23,354 nucleotides of DNA from Oscillospiraceae bacterium (GTDB lineage Bacteria; Bacillota; Clostridia; Oscillospirales; Oscillospiraceae), in NCBI GenBank assembly GCA_016296045.1, contig JAEDKB010000005.1:1-23354 (forward strand). The letters run 5' to 3'. The position numbers and the translations under genes are program-made. Shown in pieces: positions 1 through 7,280 of the stretch; position 1 is the first letter of the stretch, and each line of letters begins with the position of its first letter. The notes beneath the pieces are model-generated. The model had not been told where the DNA came from. It searched no databases and was given only the letters and a program-made list of their open reading frames with translations.

Positions 1-45
1 GCGCTGTATCCGACAATCAGGGCGGAACGGCAGCAGAAAGGGTAA
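1..45 (+). CDS. 3' end of an unidentified upstream gene (partial)
   Basis: Frame 1 is open from the first base and ends at TAA 43-45, giving the C-terminal tail ALYPTIRAERQQKG. The stop lies 5 nt before the ATG of the ECF S component, so the two genes are probably cotranscribed. The tail is too short to identify a family. It could also be a chance open frame, because only 14 codons are visible. Confidence 0.45.
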   Translation, partial: ALYPTIRAERQQKG

Positions 46-50
46 AAAGA

Positions 51-641
51 ATGAATGAAAAATCCACTTCGCATGAAAAAGTACGCCGACTTGTATTTGC
101 GGCGATCCTGACGGCAATCGTTGTTGTGCTTCAATTACTTGGAAGCTTTATTCGATTCGGTCCGTTCTCAATTTCTCTTGTTTTGATACCCATTGTTGTG
201 GGTGCTGCGCTGCTTGGCTGGCAGTACGGTACATGGCTTGGATTTGTATTTGCAGTTACGGTCTTGCTCTCGGGTGATGCCGCAGCGTTCATGGTCGTAA
301 ATCCGTTCGGCACGATTGTGACCGTTATCGCAAAAGGCGTTTTGGCAGGAACGGTATCCGGTCTGGTCTATTCCTGGCTCAGCCGAAAACATCGGCTGAT
401 TGGCACAGTGCTTTCGGCCGTGGTTTGTCCGGTTGTCAATACCGGCGTGTTCCTGATTGGCTGCCGCATCTTCTTCTGGGAAACGATTTCGGAGTGGGCA
501 GCGAATGCAAATGCACCCTCCGCAGGTCTGTATGCAATTTTGACTATGGTCGGACTGAACTTTGTATTTGAGCTCCTGTTTAACTGTGTGCTCTCTCCTG
601 TGATTGTCCGCTTGGTCTCACTCGGCAAGAAAAAAGCCTGA
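51..641 (+). CDS. ECF transporter S component (substrate-binding membrane subunit)
   Basis: A 196-residue, very hydrophobic protein with about six membrane segments (roughly residues 14-33, 38-58, 61-76, 85-106, 118-138 and 157-180). It has a charged N-terminus and a Lys-rich end. Size and layout match S components of energy-coupling-factor importers, which bind a vitamin or similar micronutrient and use a shared EcfA/EcfA'/EcfT module. No Ecf module lies in the window, so this is probably a group II S component using a module coded elsewhere. The substrate cannot be read from the sequence. The start at 51 follows AGAAAGGG with normal spacing, and a strong terminator follows the gene. Confidence 0.8.
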   Translation: MNEKSTSHEKVRRLVFAAILTAIVVVLQLLGSFIRFGPFSISLVLIPIVVGAALLGWQYGTWLGFVFAVTVLLSGDAAAFMVVNPFGTIVTVIAKGVLAGTVSGLVYSWLSRKHRLIGTVLSAVVCPVVNTGVFLIGCRIFFWETISEWAANANAPSAGLYAILTMVGLNFVFELLFNCVLSPVIVRLVSLGKKKA

Positions 642-660
642 CGATTTTTTACACTATAAA

Positions 661-694
661 ACAGAAGTCCGTTTGAAATGGGCTTCTGTTTTTT
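661..694 (+). terminator. Intrinsic terminator after the ECF S component
   Basis: Bases 661-670 pair with 680-689 as a 10-bp stem with one G-U pair and a 9-nt loop. Six T residues follow at 689-694. This separates the ECF gene from the spoIIIA operon. Confidence 0.85.
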
Positions 695-755
695 ATTGCC
701 TGTTTCTGTGCTAATCGTTCGCTGCTTCGCATAGAGTGAATCGGGAGTGAGAACA

Positions 756-1637
756 GTGCAGAGTAACATTCGACAGGCAATTTCGGTGTGCCCCGAGGCG
801 GTGCAAAAGAGTGTACAAGCGCTTTCGGGTACGGAGCAAGACTTTCTGGAAGAACTTCGTTTTCGTCTCGGACAGCCTGTAACAGCATTGATCGCAGGCA
901 AGGAGCATGACCTTATCTGCGGAAAAACAACGCAGCAGTGGATTGATTGGATCTTGGGTAAAGCAACCGGACAGGCTGTTTATTCTTCACAGGAAACGCT
1001 GAAAAACGGGTTTGTAACGCTTGCGGGCGGTCATCGGCTTGGAATCTGCGGCAGAGCGGTTTATCGAAACGGAGAATTATATACCTTTCGTGAGATTTCA
1101 TCATTAAATTTAAGAGTTGCACGCCAGTTATTCGGCGTTGCCGAGAGTGCCTTTGGCTTTCTCTGGACGCATCCGTGTTCTACTCTGATCATCGGTCCGC
1201 CGGGCAGAGGAAAAACAACCCTTCTTCGTGACCTAATTCGGCTTCTCTCTGACCGTTGCGGTTTTCGGATTTGCGTTGCAGACGAGAGAATGGAGCTTGC
1301 GGCCTGTTTAGACGGCGAAGCACAGTTTGACCTCGGAAAACACAGCGATGTCCTTTCCGGCGTAAAAAAAACGGAGGCAATCGAATTGCTTTTGCGTGCA
1401 ATGAATCCGCAATGGATCGCTCTGGATGAAATCACAGCGCTTGAAGATGTCAGGGCGATGATACAGGCTTCTTATTGCGGTGTCCGGTTTTTAGCAACAG
1501 CGCACGCCTCCTGTTTAGGGGAGCTTCACAGTCGGATGATCTATCGGGAACTTCTTTCCGCCGGTGTATTTGAAAACCTGATTGTCATTCTTCCCAATCG
1601 CAGCTTGAAAACAGAAAGGTTGATTGCAAATGCTTAA
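756..1637 (+). CDS. spoIIIAA: Stage III sporulation protein AA (ATPase)
   Basis: First gene of the spoIIIA operon. SpoIIIAA is an AAA/secretion-type ATPase thought to power the SpoIIIA-SpoIIQ channel between mother cell and forespore. The Walker A motif GPPGRGKTT is at about residues 147-155 and a Walker B-like WIALDEIT at about 220-227, followed by ATAHAS. Its length of 293 residues is close to the roughly 307 of Bacillus subtilis. I prefer the GTG at 756 because GGGAG at 743-747 lies 8 nt upstream. A GTG at 747 is in frame but overlaps that ribosome site. The gene overlaps spoIIIAB by 8 nt. In spore formers this operon is transcribed by sigma-E in the mother cell. Confidence 0.95.
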   Translation: MQSNIRQAISVCPEAVQKSVQALSGTEQDFLEELRFRLGQPVTALIAGKEHDLICGKTTQQWIDWILGKATGQAVYSSQETLKNGFVTLAGGHRLGICGRAVYRNGELYTFREISSLNLRVARQLFGVAESAFGFLWTHPCSTLIIGPPGRGKTTLLRDLIRLLSDRCGFRICVADERMELAACLDGEAQFDLGKHSDVLSGVKKTEAIELLLRAMNPQWIALDEITALEDVRAMIQASYCGVRFLATAHASCLGELHSRMIYRELLSAGVFENLIVILPNRSLKTERLIANA

Positions 1638-2139
1638 AATTGTTGGAAGTATCCTCATTGTCGTCGGCGCGGGCGGTTTCGGTATTGGAAAAGCGTTGCG
1701 GTTTTACCGACAGATTCGGCAATTAAACGAATTACTTCACGCGCTGGAACTCCTAAAATGCGAGATGAATTACACGTTGCTCCCGATTGCGGAATTGTGC
1801 AAAATCACCGCTGAGCGAGTCGGCGGAACGGCAGGGGAGTTGCTATTGAGCTATGCAAACGCGCTTGCAGACGATCTCACACGAGCAAAAGCAATTCAAA
1901 CCGCCATGGAGCAGACCCATGGTCTGTGTCTATCTTCCGATGCGCAGATGGCATTGCTGGAACTGTTCGGAAATCTCGGCAGATATGATCTGGAAGGAGA
2001 AAATCGGCTGCTGACAATGACGCAAAACCGACTGAAAAACACGTTGGAAGAGTGCGAATCGGAAAAGAAACCGCTTGCCAAAGGGTATGCGGCACTCGGA
2101 ATTTGCATGGGAATCGCGCTTGCGATCTTGTTGATATAG
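1630..2139 (+). CDS. spoIIIAB: Stage III sporulation protein AB
   Basis: A 169-residue protein with one N-terminal membrane segment (about residues 2-20), a mostly helical middle and a C-terminal hydrophobic helix (about 153-169). The layout and length match SpoIIIAB (171 residues in B. subtilis), which resembles GspF-type platform proteins of secretion systems. The ATG at 1630 is preceded by AGAAAGG and lies within the end of spoIIIAA. A TTG two codons earlier is a less likely start. Its position between AA and AC in the canonical operon settles the identity. Confidence 0.94.
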   Translation: MLKIVGSILIVVGAGGFGIGKALRFYRQIRQLNELLHALELLKCEMNYTLLPIAELCKITAERVGGTAGELLLSYANALADDLTRAKAIQTAMEQTHGLCLSSDAQMALLELFGNLGRYDLEGENRLLTMTQNRLKNTLEECESEKKPLAKGYAALGICMGIALAILLI

Positions 2140-2140
2140 T

Positions 2141-2335
2141 ATGGAAATTGATCTGATTTTTAAAATTGCGGCTGTCGGTATTATTGTTTCTATCCTGAAT
2201 CAGGTGCTGGTTCGTTCCGGACGGGAGGAGCAGGCAACCATGACAACGTTGGTAGGACTGGTGGTTGTTTTGCTGATTGTCGTCCAGAAAATAGCACAGT
2301 TGTTTGACCTGATTAAAAATCTGTTTGATTTCTGA
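2141..2335 (+). CDS. spoIIIAC: Stage III sporulation protein AC
   Basis: A 64-residue protein with two membrane helices (about residues 5-22 and 34-58) joined by a short charged turn containing RSGREEQ. This is the very conserved SpoIIIAC, a small membrane subunit of the SpoIIIA channel. The ATG starts one base after the spoIIIAB stop. The stop overlaps the next start as TGATG, which suggests translational coupling. Confidence 0.96.
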   Translation: MEIDLIFKIAAVGIIVSILNQVLVRSGREEQATMTTLVGLVVVLLIVVQKIAQLFDLIKNLFDF

Positions 2336-2727
2336 TGGCGCAGTTTATACAGGCCGCTGTGATCGGCGTGATGACTGTTATCATAGCATCGCTTTTAAAA
2401 AAGACAAGCCGGGAGCTTGCGCTGCTGCTTTCGATTGCAGCTTGTATTTTGATCTCTCTGATCTTATTGCAGCTTGCAAAACCGGTGGTTGATTTCTTTT
2501 CCAAATTGCGAGAGCTTGCACAACTGGACAAGGCACTTATGACACCGATGCTGAAAACAATCGGAATCGGACTTTTGACACAGCTTTGTGCAACCGTCTG
2601 CTCGGACGCAGGGGAGAACGCAGTAGCAAATCTGATCGAGCTTTGCGGCGGAATTCTTGCGCTTTATGTTGCGCTTCCGCTTCTGGAGGCGGTGATTGAT
2701 ATGGTACAAAGCATGTCGGGAGGCTGA
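2335..2727 (+). CDS. spoIIIAD: Stage III sporulation protein AD
   Basis: A 130-residue integral membrane protein with about four hydrophobic segments, matching SpoIIIAD (133 residues in B. subtilis). It is homologous in part to SpoIIIAC and is thought to sit in the same membrane assembly. The first base of its ATG is the last base of the spoIIIAC stop codon. A GGGAGG near its end serves as ribosome site for spoIIIAE. Confidence 0.95.
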   Translation: MAQFIQAAVIGVMTVIIASLLKKTSRELALLLSIAACILISLILLQLAKPVVDFFSKLRELAQLDKALMTPMLKTIGIGLLTQLCATVCSDAGENAVANLIELCGGILALYVALPLLEAVIDMVQSMSGG

Positions 2728-2728
2728 G

Positions 2729-3802
2729 ATGCGAAGGATATTATTGGTAATTATGACGCTGCTTCTTTTATCACCCGTTGTTTTTGCAGAGGAAACGACC
2801 GGTATTGATACCGACGCCGTAGAAGAAGTTCCGGACGATGCGCTTGAGGTAATGCCGGATATCAGTGCAGACAGCTCTGCAGACCTCTGGGAAAGCGTAA
2901 AAGAGACGGTTTTTAACGCATTGGGCAAAAGCGGCGAGAGCTTGAAATCCGCCCTTCGGCTGTGCGCGATCCTTCTGACGCTGGTACTGCTTTGCTCCGT
3001 TGCGCAACTGCCTCCGACAAAAAAAGCCGTAAATGCGGTAAGTGTTGCCGGAGCGCTCGGAATCTGTGCCGTCTTTATCGGAACCGCAAATACAATGGTA
3101 ACGCTTGCCACAGATACGCTGCAAAACGTCAGCGACTACAGCGCCCTGATGCTTCCCGTTCTTGCCTCGGCATCGGCCATGAGCGGGGGAATGGCTTCCT
3201 CTTCTGCGTTATACGCAGGAACGGTCATGTTTTCGGAGCTGCTGATGCAGTTGATCTCAAAGCTGCTGATTCCGGCTCTGTATTTTTTTCTGGCAATCTG
3301 TGCGGCCGAGGCGGCGCTGTCGAGTGAGCTTCTGACGGAAATTCGTGAATTTATCGGCTGGCTGATCTCCAAAAGTCTGCGAATCATTGTCTATATTTTC
3401 CTCGGCTTTTTATCCGTTACGGGGGTGATCGGCGGCGCTGCGGATGCTGCGGCAATTCGTGCAACAAAGGCTACGCTTTCCGGCATGGTTCCGGTGGTAG
3501 GCGGTATCATATCAGACGCGTCTGAAACCCTGCTTGCCAGTGCCTCCATTCTGAAAAGCAGTATCGGTATTTTCGGCTTGATCGTTGTTCTTGCAATTTG
3601 CATTGTACCTTTTTTTCAGATTGGAATTCAATATCTCATGCTCAAGGTGACCTCAGCCATCAGCGGAACGATCGGATTAAAGCCTCATGTGAATCTGTTA
3701 AAGAACTTTTCCAGCGCAATGGGGTATCTTCTCGCCATGTGCGGCACCTGCTGCTTTCTTCTGATGATTTCGTGTGTATGTTTTATCAAGGTGGTGGGCT
3801 GA
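2729..3802 (+). CDS. spoIIIAE: Stage III sporulation protein AE
   Basis: The largest membrane subunit of the SpoIIIA channel, 357 residues here against about 399 in B. subtilis. It starts with a signal peptide (MRRILLVIM, hydrophobic core, cleavage probably near VFA-EE), then an acidic stretch of about 35 residues, then six or more membrane segments from about residue 75 on. The start at 2729 is chosen because GGGAGG lies 7-8 nt upstream and the signal peptide begins there. An in-frame start at 2696 inside spoIIIAD would add eleven polar residues before the signal and is rejected. The stop overlaps the spoIIIAF ATG. Confidence 0.95.
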   Translation: MRRILLVIMTLLLLSPVVFAEETTGIDTDAVEEVPDDALEVMPDISADSSADLWESVKETVFNALGKSGESLKSALRLCAILLTLVLLCSVAQLPPTKKAVNAVSVAGALGICAVFIGTANTMVTLATDTLQNVSDYSALMLPVLASASAMSGGMASSSALYAGTVMFSELLMQLISKLLIPALYFFLAICAAEAALSSELLTEIREFIGWLISKSLRIIVYIFLGFLSVTGVIGGAADAAAIRATKATLSGMVPVVGGIISDASETLLASASILKSSIGIFGLIVVLAICIVPFFQIGIQYLMLKVTSAISGTIGLKPHVNLLKNFSSAMGYLLAMCGTCCFLLMISCVCFIKVVG

Positions 3803-4290
3803 TGGAGGGAATCAGAAATTACCTTGTTTCCGTTGTTGCCGTCTGCATGATTACGGTTCCGGCAATGGTCTTTGTTCGGAAGGAATCCCTGCAAAAAACC
3901 GTGAAACTGATTGGAGGCGTATTGATTTTGCTGGTTGTCATTCGACCGCTGTTGCATATTGATATGAATGATATAGCAGAGACGCTGAAGCATTTCACGC
4001 AAAAGTATGAGTTCGACGCATCTGCCGTTGAAGAAAACGCACAGTCAAAAATTGCGGAATGTGTAAAAGAAACGTCGCAGCAGGTCATTGAGGAAAAAGC
4101 CGCAGAGCTCGGAGGGATCCTTCAGGCGGAGGTGGAGGTTTCGGACGGAGATCTTCCCGCTCCGATCCATGTGAAGCTGACCGGCAGTATGCCGGTTAAT
4201 CGGATCGGCGAAATGAAGGAATATCTGGTGACTGCTTTTCAAATTCCCTTGGAGGAACAGGAGTGGAACTTATATGGATCAGTTGAATAA
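3802..4290 (+). CDS. spoIIIAF: Stage III sporulation protein AF
   Basis: A 162-residue protein with two N-terminal membrane helices (about residues 5-22 and 36-54), a linker, and a soluble C-terminal domain (about 95-162). That domain has the ring-building-motif type fold known for SpoIIIAF, AG and AH. The ATG at 3802 overlaps the spoIIIAE stop. The longer open frame from 3598 overlaps most of the end of spoIIIAE in another frame and is not a real extension. The 3' end overlaps spoIIIAG by 17 nt. It is shorter than the B. subtilis protein (about 206). Confidence 0.93.
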   Translation: MEGIRNYLVSVVAVCMITVPAMVFVRKESLQKTVKLIGGVLILLVVIRPLLHIDMNDIAETLKHFTQKYEFDASAVEENAQSKIAECVKETSQQVIEEKAAELGGILQAEVEVSDGDLPAPIHVKLTGSMPVNRIGEMKEYLVTAFQIPLEEQEWNLYGSVE

Positions 4291-4810
4291 AGTGCCGCAG
4301 AAGATCATACAGTTCTTGAAGAAAAACAAATTTGTCCTTCTGCTGATCGTGATCGGCGTTGTTTTGCTTCTGCTGCCGTCATCAAGTGATAAATCAAAAT
4401 CAACAGAGGATCATCAGCCGGAGGAGACGCTGTCTGATACAGACTATGCCGAAAGTATGGAGAAAAAGCTGGAGGAACTGCTGTCGATGGTCGATGGGGC
4501 AGGGCAGGTGCGGGTCATGCTCACACTGCAAAGCGGATGCCGCACCGAGTATCATTCGGACGTGCAGACAACCACCGACAAAAGCGATGAAAAAGAGCAG
4601 ACAAGTGAGCAGCGGAAAACGGTGATTTTGTCCGAGGGCAGCGCATATGATAAAGCAGCGATATCTGCGGTGGAGTATCCGCAGTTTCAGGGCGCTCTGA
4701 TTCTATGCGAAGGAGCCGAACGATCTGCGGTCAAGCTCAATTTGATCCATGCTGTTTCGGCATTGACCGGACTGAGCAGCAGCCAGATCACAGTTGTTAA
4801 AATGAAATAA
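4274..4810 (+). CDS. spoIIIAG: Stage III sporulation protein AG
   Basis: A 178-residue bitopic protein with a Lys-rich N-terminus, one membrane segment at about residues 20-37, a polar acidic linker, and a ring-building domain from about residue 55 to the end. SpoIIIAG forms the large ring of the channel in the space between mother-cell and forespore membranes. The stretch at about residues 95-115 (Thr/Asp/Lys/Glu-rich) fits the beta-rich insertion known in SpoIIIAG. It is shorter than the B. subtilis protein (about 229). It starts inside the end of spoIIIAF after an AGGAG-containing site. Confidence 0.94.
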   Translation: MDQLNKVPQKIIQFLKKNKFVLLLIVIGVVLLLLPSSSDKSKSTEDHQPEETLSDTDYAESMEKKLEELLSMVDGAGQVRVMLTLQSGCRTEYHSDVQTTTDKSDEKEQTSEQRKTVILSEGSAYDKAAISAVEYPQFQGALILCEGAERSAVKLNLIHAVSALTGLSSSQITVVKMK

Positions 4811-4823
4811 TGGAGGAATTGAA

Positions 4824-5375
4824 ATGAAGGCTTGGAAACGGAATGCAATCATTGCAGGCGTATTGGTGCTGGTCTGCGCCGGAATCTATCTGAACTGGTT
4901 ATACAACGACAGCACACCGGACTTGACGCAAACATTGGATGCGGATAAGGTTTTGGGCGAATCCACCCTTGTAATGAATGATTCGGGCACAAATGACTCG
5001 CTGCCTGTCAATGCGCAGCAAAGCGGAGATGAGAGCTTTGCACAGATGCGACTTTCAAGACAGACGGCAAGAGATGAGGCAATCACGCTTTTACAGGAAA
5101 CGATTGCTTATGCAGACGGTGAAGATACCGGCTTAAGCGGCAGAAAGCTGGAAGAAATCGTTGCAGATGCCCTTGCGGAATCCGAAATTGAAAGTCTGGT
5201 CATCGCAAAAGGCTATCGAGACTGTGTGGCATATATCACCGATGACGGAATATCGCTTGCGGTCGCAGCGCCTGAAAATGGACTGACGGAATCGGATGTT
5301 GCTCTTCTTGCGGATATCGTGATGTCGCAGACGGATTATTCTTTGTCGGATATTCGTGTTGTCGGAGTGGAATAA
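4824..5375 (+). CDS. spoIIIAH: Stage III sporulation protein AH
   Basis: A 183-residue bitopic protein with one membrane helix at about residues 7-27, a polar linker, and a C-terminal YscJ/FliF-like ring-building domain (about 80-183). SpoIIIAH binds forespore SpoIIQ, or its functional replacement, across the intermembrane space. The start has a strong TGGAGG site 7-8 nt upstream. It is the last gene of spoIIIA. A vegetative-type promoter begins almost directly after its stop, so the next genes need not be read from the sporulation promoter. Confidence 0.94.
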   Translation: MKAWKRNAIIAGVLVLVCAGIYLNWLYNDSTPDLTQTLDADKVLGESTLVMNDSGTNDSLPVNAQQSGDESFAQMRLSRQTARDEAITLLQETIAYADGEDTGLSGRKLEEIVADALAESEIESLVIAKGYRDCVAYITDDGISLAVAAPENGLTESDVALLADIVMSQTDYSLSDIRVVGVE

Positions 5376-5380
5376 AGGTA

Positions 5381-5408
5381 TTGTAATTTTTAGAAAATGT
5401 GATAAAAT
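5381..5408 (+). promoter_or_regulatory. Predicted sigma-A promoter for asp23-nusB operon
   Basis: TTGTAA at 5381-5386 and TAAAAT at 5403-5408 are separated by 16 nt. TGA directly before the -10 gives an extended -10. The site sits in the 88-nt gap between spoIIIAH and asp23, where the transcription programme should change from sporulation to growth. Confidence 0.55.
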
Positions 5409-5463
5409 AGAGGAGAATAAAAAGTGGTTTGATTACCGCACTACAGAAGGGACGGTCAGTTTT

Positions 5464-5844
5464 ATGGCAGAAAAAAGAGATTATCTGATCCACGAACAGG
5501 AAGACGGAACGATTTTTATTTCCGAAGATGTCATTGCGTCAATCGCTGCGCTTGCGGTGCGTGAAGTAGAAGGTGTTTACGGCTTGAGCATTTCTTCTAA
5601 CTTCGACCTTGCAAATATTCTCGGTAAAAAGAATCTCGGGCAGGGAATCCGCGTTGAATTCGCTGAAGACGGCATGATCATTTCCTGTAATCTGGTCGTT
5701 AAAATGGGTTCGGCCGTTATGAACGTCGCAAAGAACGTACAGGAAGCGATCAGCGAACAGGTCAGCTCGATGACCGGTGAGCGTCCTGTCCGCGTCAATG
5801 TCAATGTCTGCGGTGTTGCGACACCGAAACATCCTGAAAAATAA
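5464..5844 (+). CDS. Asp23/Gls24 family envelope stress response protein
   Basis: A 126-residue protein of the Asp23 (alkaline shock) family, similar in size to B. subtilis YqhY. It shows the typical opening with GTIFISEDVIASIAALA, the EVEGVYG turn and a C-terminal segment rich in Val and Asn (VRVNVNVCGVA). YqhY-type members are cytoplasmic and have been linked to membrane and lipid homeostasis. In many Firmicutes the gene lies next to nusB, as here. The ATG at 5464 follows AAGGGACGG at rather long spacing. An open frame reaches back to 5356 but runs through the predicted promoter, so it is not used. Confidence 0.9.
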   Translation: MAEKRDYLIHEQEDGTIFISEDVIASIAALAVREVEGVYGLSISSNFDLANILGKKNLGQGIRVEFAEDGMIISCNLVVKMGSAVMNVAKNVQEAISEQVSSMTGERPVRVNVNVCGVATPKHPEK

Positions 5845-5852
5845 TGCTTTCC

Positions 5853-5871
5853 GGGGTGCATTCAGCACCCC
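5853..5871 (+). other. Perfect hairpin between asp23 and nusB
   Basis: GGGGTGC at 5853-5859 pairs perfectly with GCACCCC at 5865-5871 across the 5-nt loop ATTCA. No T-run follows, so it is unlikely to be an efficient intrinsic terminator. It could be an RNA stability or processing element, or a weak attenuator, within the operon. Confidence 0.6.
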
Positions 5872-5898
5872 TGATTCCGTACATAAAAGGAGTACCTT

Positions 5899-6354
5899 AT
5901 GACACGCTCGAATGCCAGAGAACTTGCCGCTCATCTGATTTATGAGTTGGACTATACCGATCAGACCCCTGCACAGGCGATTGATTCGCGCATGGAGCGC
6001 GGTTATTACGACGCCCTTGCCGCAGAAAATGATGTCTATACAGAACGTCCAAGCAAAAAGCAGATGGCCTATGTCCGCGCTTGCGTAGAAGGCGTTGCGG
6101 AGCACAAGGATGAGATTGATCAGCAAATTGCCCGGTACGCGATCGGTTGGAATCTGCACCGCATTTCCCGTTTTACCAAAGCGGCGCTTCGGTTGGCGAT
6201 TTATGAGATCCTTTATGTGGAGGATGTTCCTACGGGCGTTGCGATCAATGAATGTGTCGAGCTGACGCGCAAGTATGAAGAAGAGGAGACGGTTTCATTT
6301 GTAAACGGTATCCTCGGCTCTTTTGCGCGTGCTTTGAAGGAGAGCAAGGAATGA
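5899..6354 (+). CDS. nusB: Transcription antitermination factor NusB
   Basis: A 151-residue all-helical protein matching NusB, which with NusE (S10) binds boxA RNA in rRNA leaders and supports antitermination. Recognisable parts are the N-terminal SNARELAAHLIYELDY helix, the RISRFTKAALRLAIYEI segment (about residues 95-112) and the family-typical VPTGVAINECVELTRKYE (about 116-133) before FVNGILG. An insertion at about residues 40-55 (ENDVYTERPSKKQ) is usual for clostridial forms. A clear AAGGAG precedes the ATG. The stop overlaps the next ATG as ATGA. Confidence 0.95.
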   Translation: MTRSNARELAAHLIYELDYTDQTPAQAIDSRMERGYYDALAAENDVYTERPSKKQMAYVRACVEGVAEHKDEIDQQIARYAIGWNLHRISRFTKAALRLAIYEILYVEDVPTGVAINECVELTRKYEEEETVSFVNGILGSFARALKESKE

Positions 6355-7280
6355 ACGTACTGGCTTTTGATACCAGTAATTACACGACTTCTGTTGCTGT
6401 TTTTGACGGCACACAGGGACATAACGTATCGCGTTTGCTGGATGTAGAGCAGGGAAGTCTCGGTCTGCGTCAGAGCGATGCGCTGTTTGCACATATCAAA
6501 CGCCTGCCGGAATTGACCGACAGGCTGTTTTCTGATATTGGCAGGGTTCCGCTGGAGGCCATCGGCGTCAGTACCCGTCCGCGTGCGGTGGAGGGCTCTT
6601 ATATGCCGTGCTTTCTGGCGGGCGAGTCTCAGGCAAGGGTTTTGGCATCTGCGCTGCATTTGCCGTTATACACTTTTTCTCATCAGCAGGGGCATATTGC
6701 CGCATCCTTATTTTCTTCAGCGCACATGGAGCTGATGGACGAGCCGCATCTTGCATGGCACCTTTCCGGAGGAACAACAGAGCTTCTTTATGTAACGCCG
6801 GAAGGATGCAGCGTCCATGCCGAAAAGATCGGCGGTACAACGGATATTTCTGCCGGCCAGCTGATTGACCGAACCGGAAAGCTGCTTGGATTGCAGTTTC
6901 CGTCAGGGAAGGAATTGGATCGGCTCAGCCGGTCTGCGTCCGATCGGGAGGTTTTCCGCGTGAAGGTCAAGGATATGGAATTTTCTCTTTCCGGCGTTCA
7001 GAATAAGGTTGAAAAATATCATTCCGGTAAAGCGGAAGAGACGGCGGGCTATGCGCTTCGCTGCTTGATCGGCGCGATTGTTGAGGCAACGAAGAACGCT
7101 TTAAAGCAGTATCCGGGCTGCAAGGTTGTCTTTGCCGGCGGCGTGGCTTCCAACTCGATGCTGCGCGAACGCTGTCAGGCGCTTCCTGCCGCCTTCTGTC
7201 CGCCGCAGTACGCTACAGATAACGCACTCGGCACCGCAGTGCTGACTTGGAGGGCATGCCATGCAGCAGCAGATTTATGA
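6351..7280 (+). CDS. Divergent TsaD/Kae1 paralogue (peptidase M22 family annotation)
   Basis: A 309-residue ASKHA-fold protein related to TsaD, the tRNA N6-threonylcarbamoyladenosine transferase. Seen: DTSNYTTSVAV near the N-terminus, the metal-ligand pair H111/H115 (HQQGH), an LSGGTTELL loop at about 138-146, GGVASNSMLR at 263-272, and D290 in TDNALGTA. The three metal ligands of TsaD are therefore kept. Several usually invariant places are changed: SGGH is SGGT, the DDAxGE loop is DISAGQ, and the glycine-rich GPGL segment is replaced by STRPRAVEGSY. It is also shorter than TsaD (about 337). This suggests a paralogue of unknown function rather than the housekeeping enzyme. It is cotranscribed between nusB and xseA and overlaps both. 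Confidence 0.75.
   Translation: MNVLAFDTSNYTTSVAVFDGTQGHNVSRLLDVEQGSLGLRQSDALFAHIKRLPELTDRLFSDIGRVPLEAIGVSTRPRAVEGSYMPCFLAGESQARVLASALHLPLYTFSHQQGHIAASLFSSAHMELMDEPHLAWHLSGGTTELLYVTPEGCSVHAEKIGGTTDISAGQLIDRTGKLLGLQFPSGKELDRLSRSASDREVFRVKVKDMEFSLSGVQNKVEKYHSGKAEETAGYALRCLIGAIVEATKNALKQYPGCKVVFAGGVASNSMLRERCQALPAAFCPPQYATDNALGTAVLTWRACHAAADL

Noticed and set aside
730..737. CATAGAGT as a sigma-E -10 box for spoIIIAA
   Set aside because: It matches the CATACA-T consensus at six of eight places, but I find no convincing -35 at the right distance. A sigma-E promoter is expected in this gap but not demonstrated.
2464..3111. 215-codon minus-strand open frame across spoIIIAD and spoIIIAE
   Set aside because: It lies opposite two well-identified genes, has Ser/Arg-rich composition typical of antisense frames and no ribosome site or recognisable motif.
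5356..5463. N-terminal extension of the Asp23 protein to position 5356
   Set aside because: It would overlap the spoIIIAH end and run through the predicted promoter; family members start near the MAEK sequence at 5464.
5853..5871. Terminator after asp23
   Set aside because: The stem is perfect, but the following bases are not T-rich.
6351..7280. Annotation as an O-sialoglycoprotein endopeptidase (M22 protease)
   Set aside because: The family was renamed after TsaD/Kae1 was shown to act in tRNA modification; no protease catalytic site is visible.
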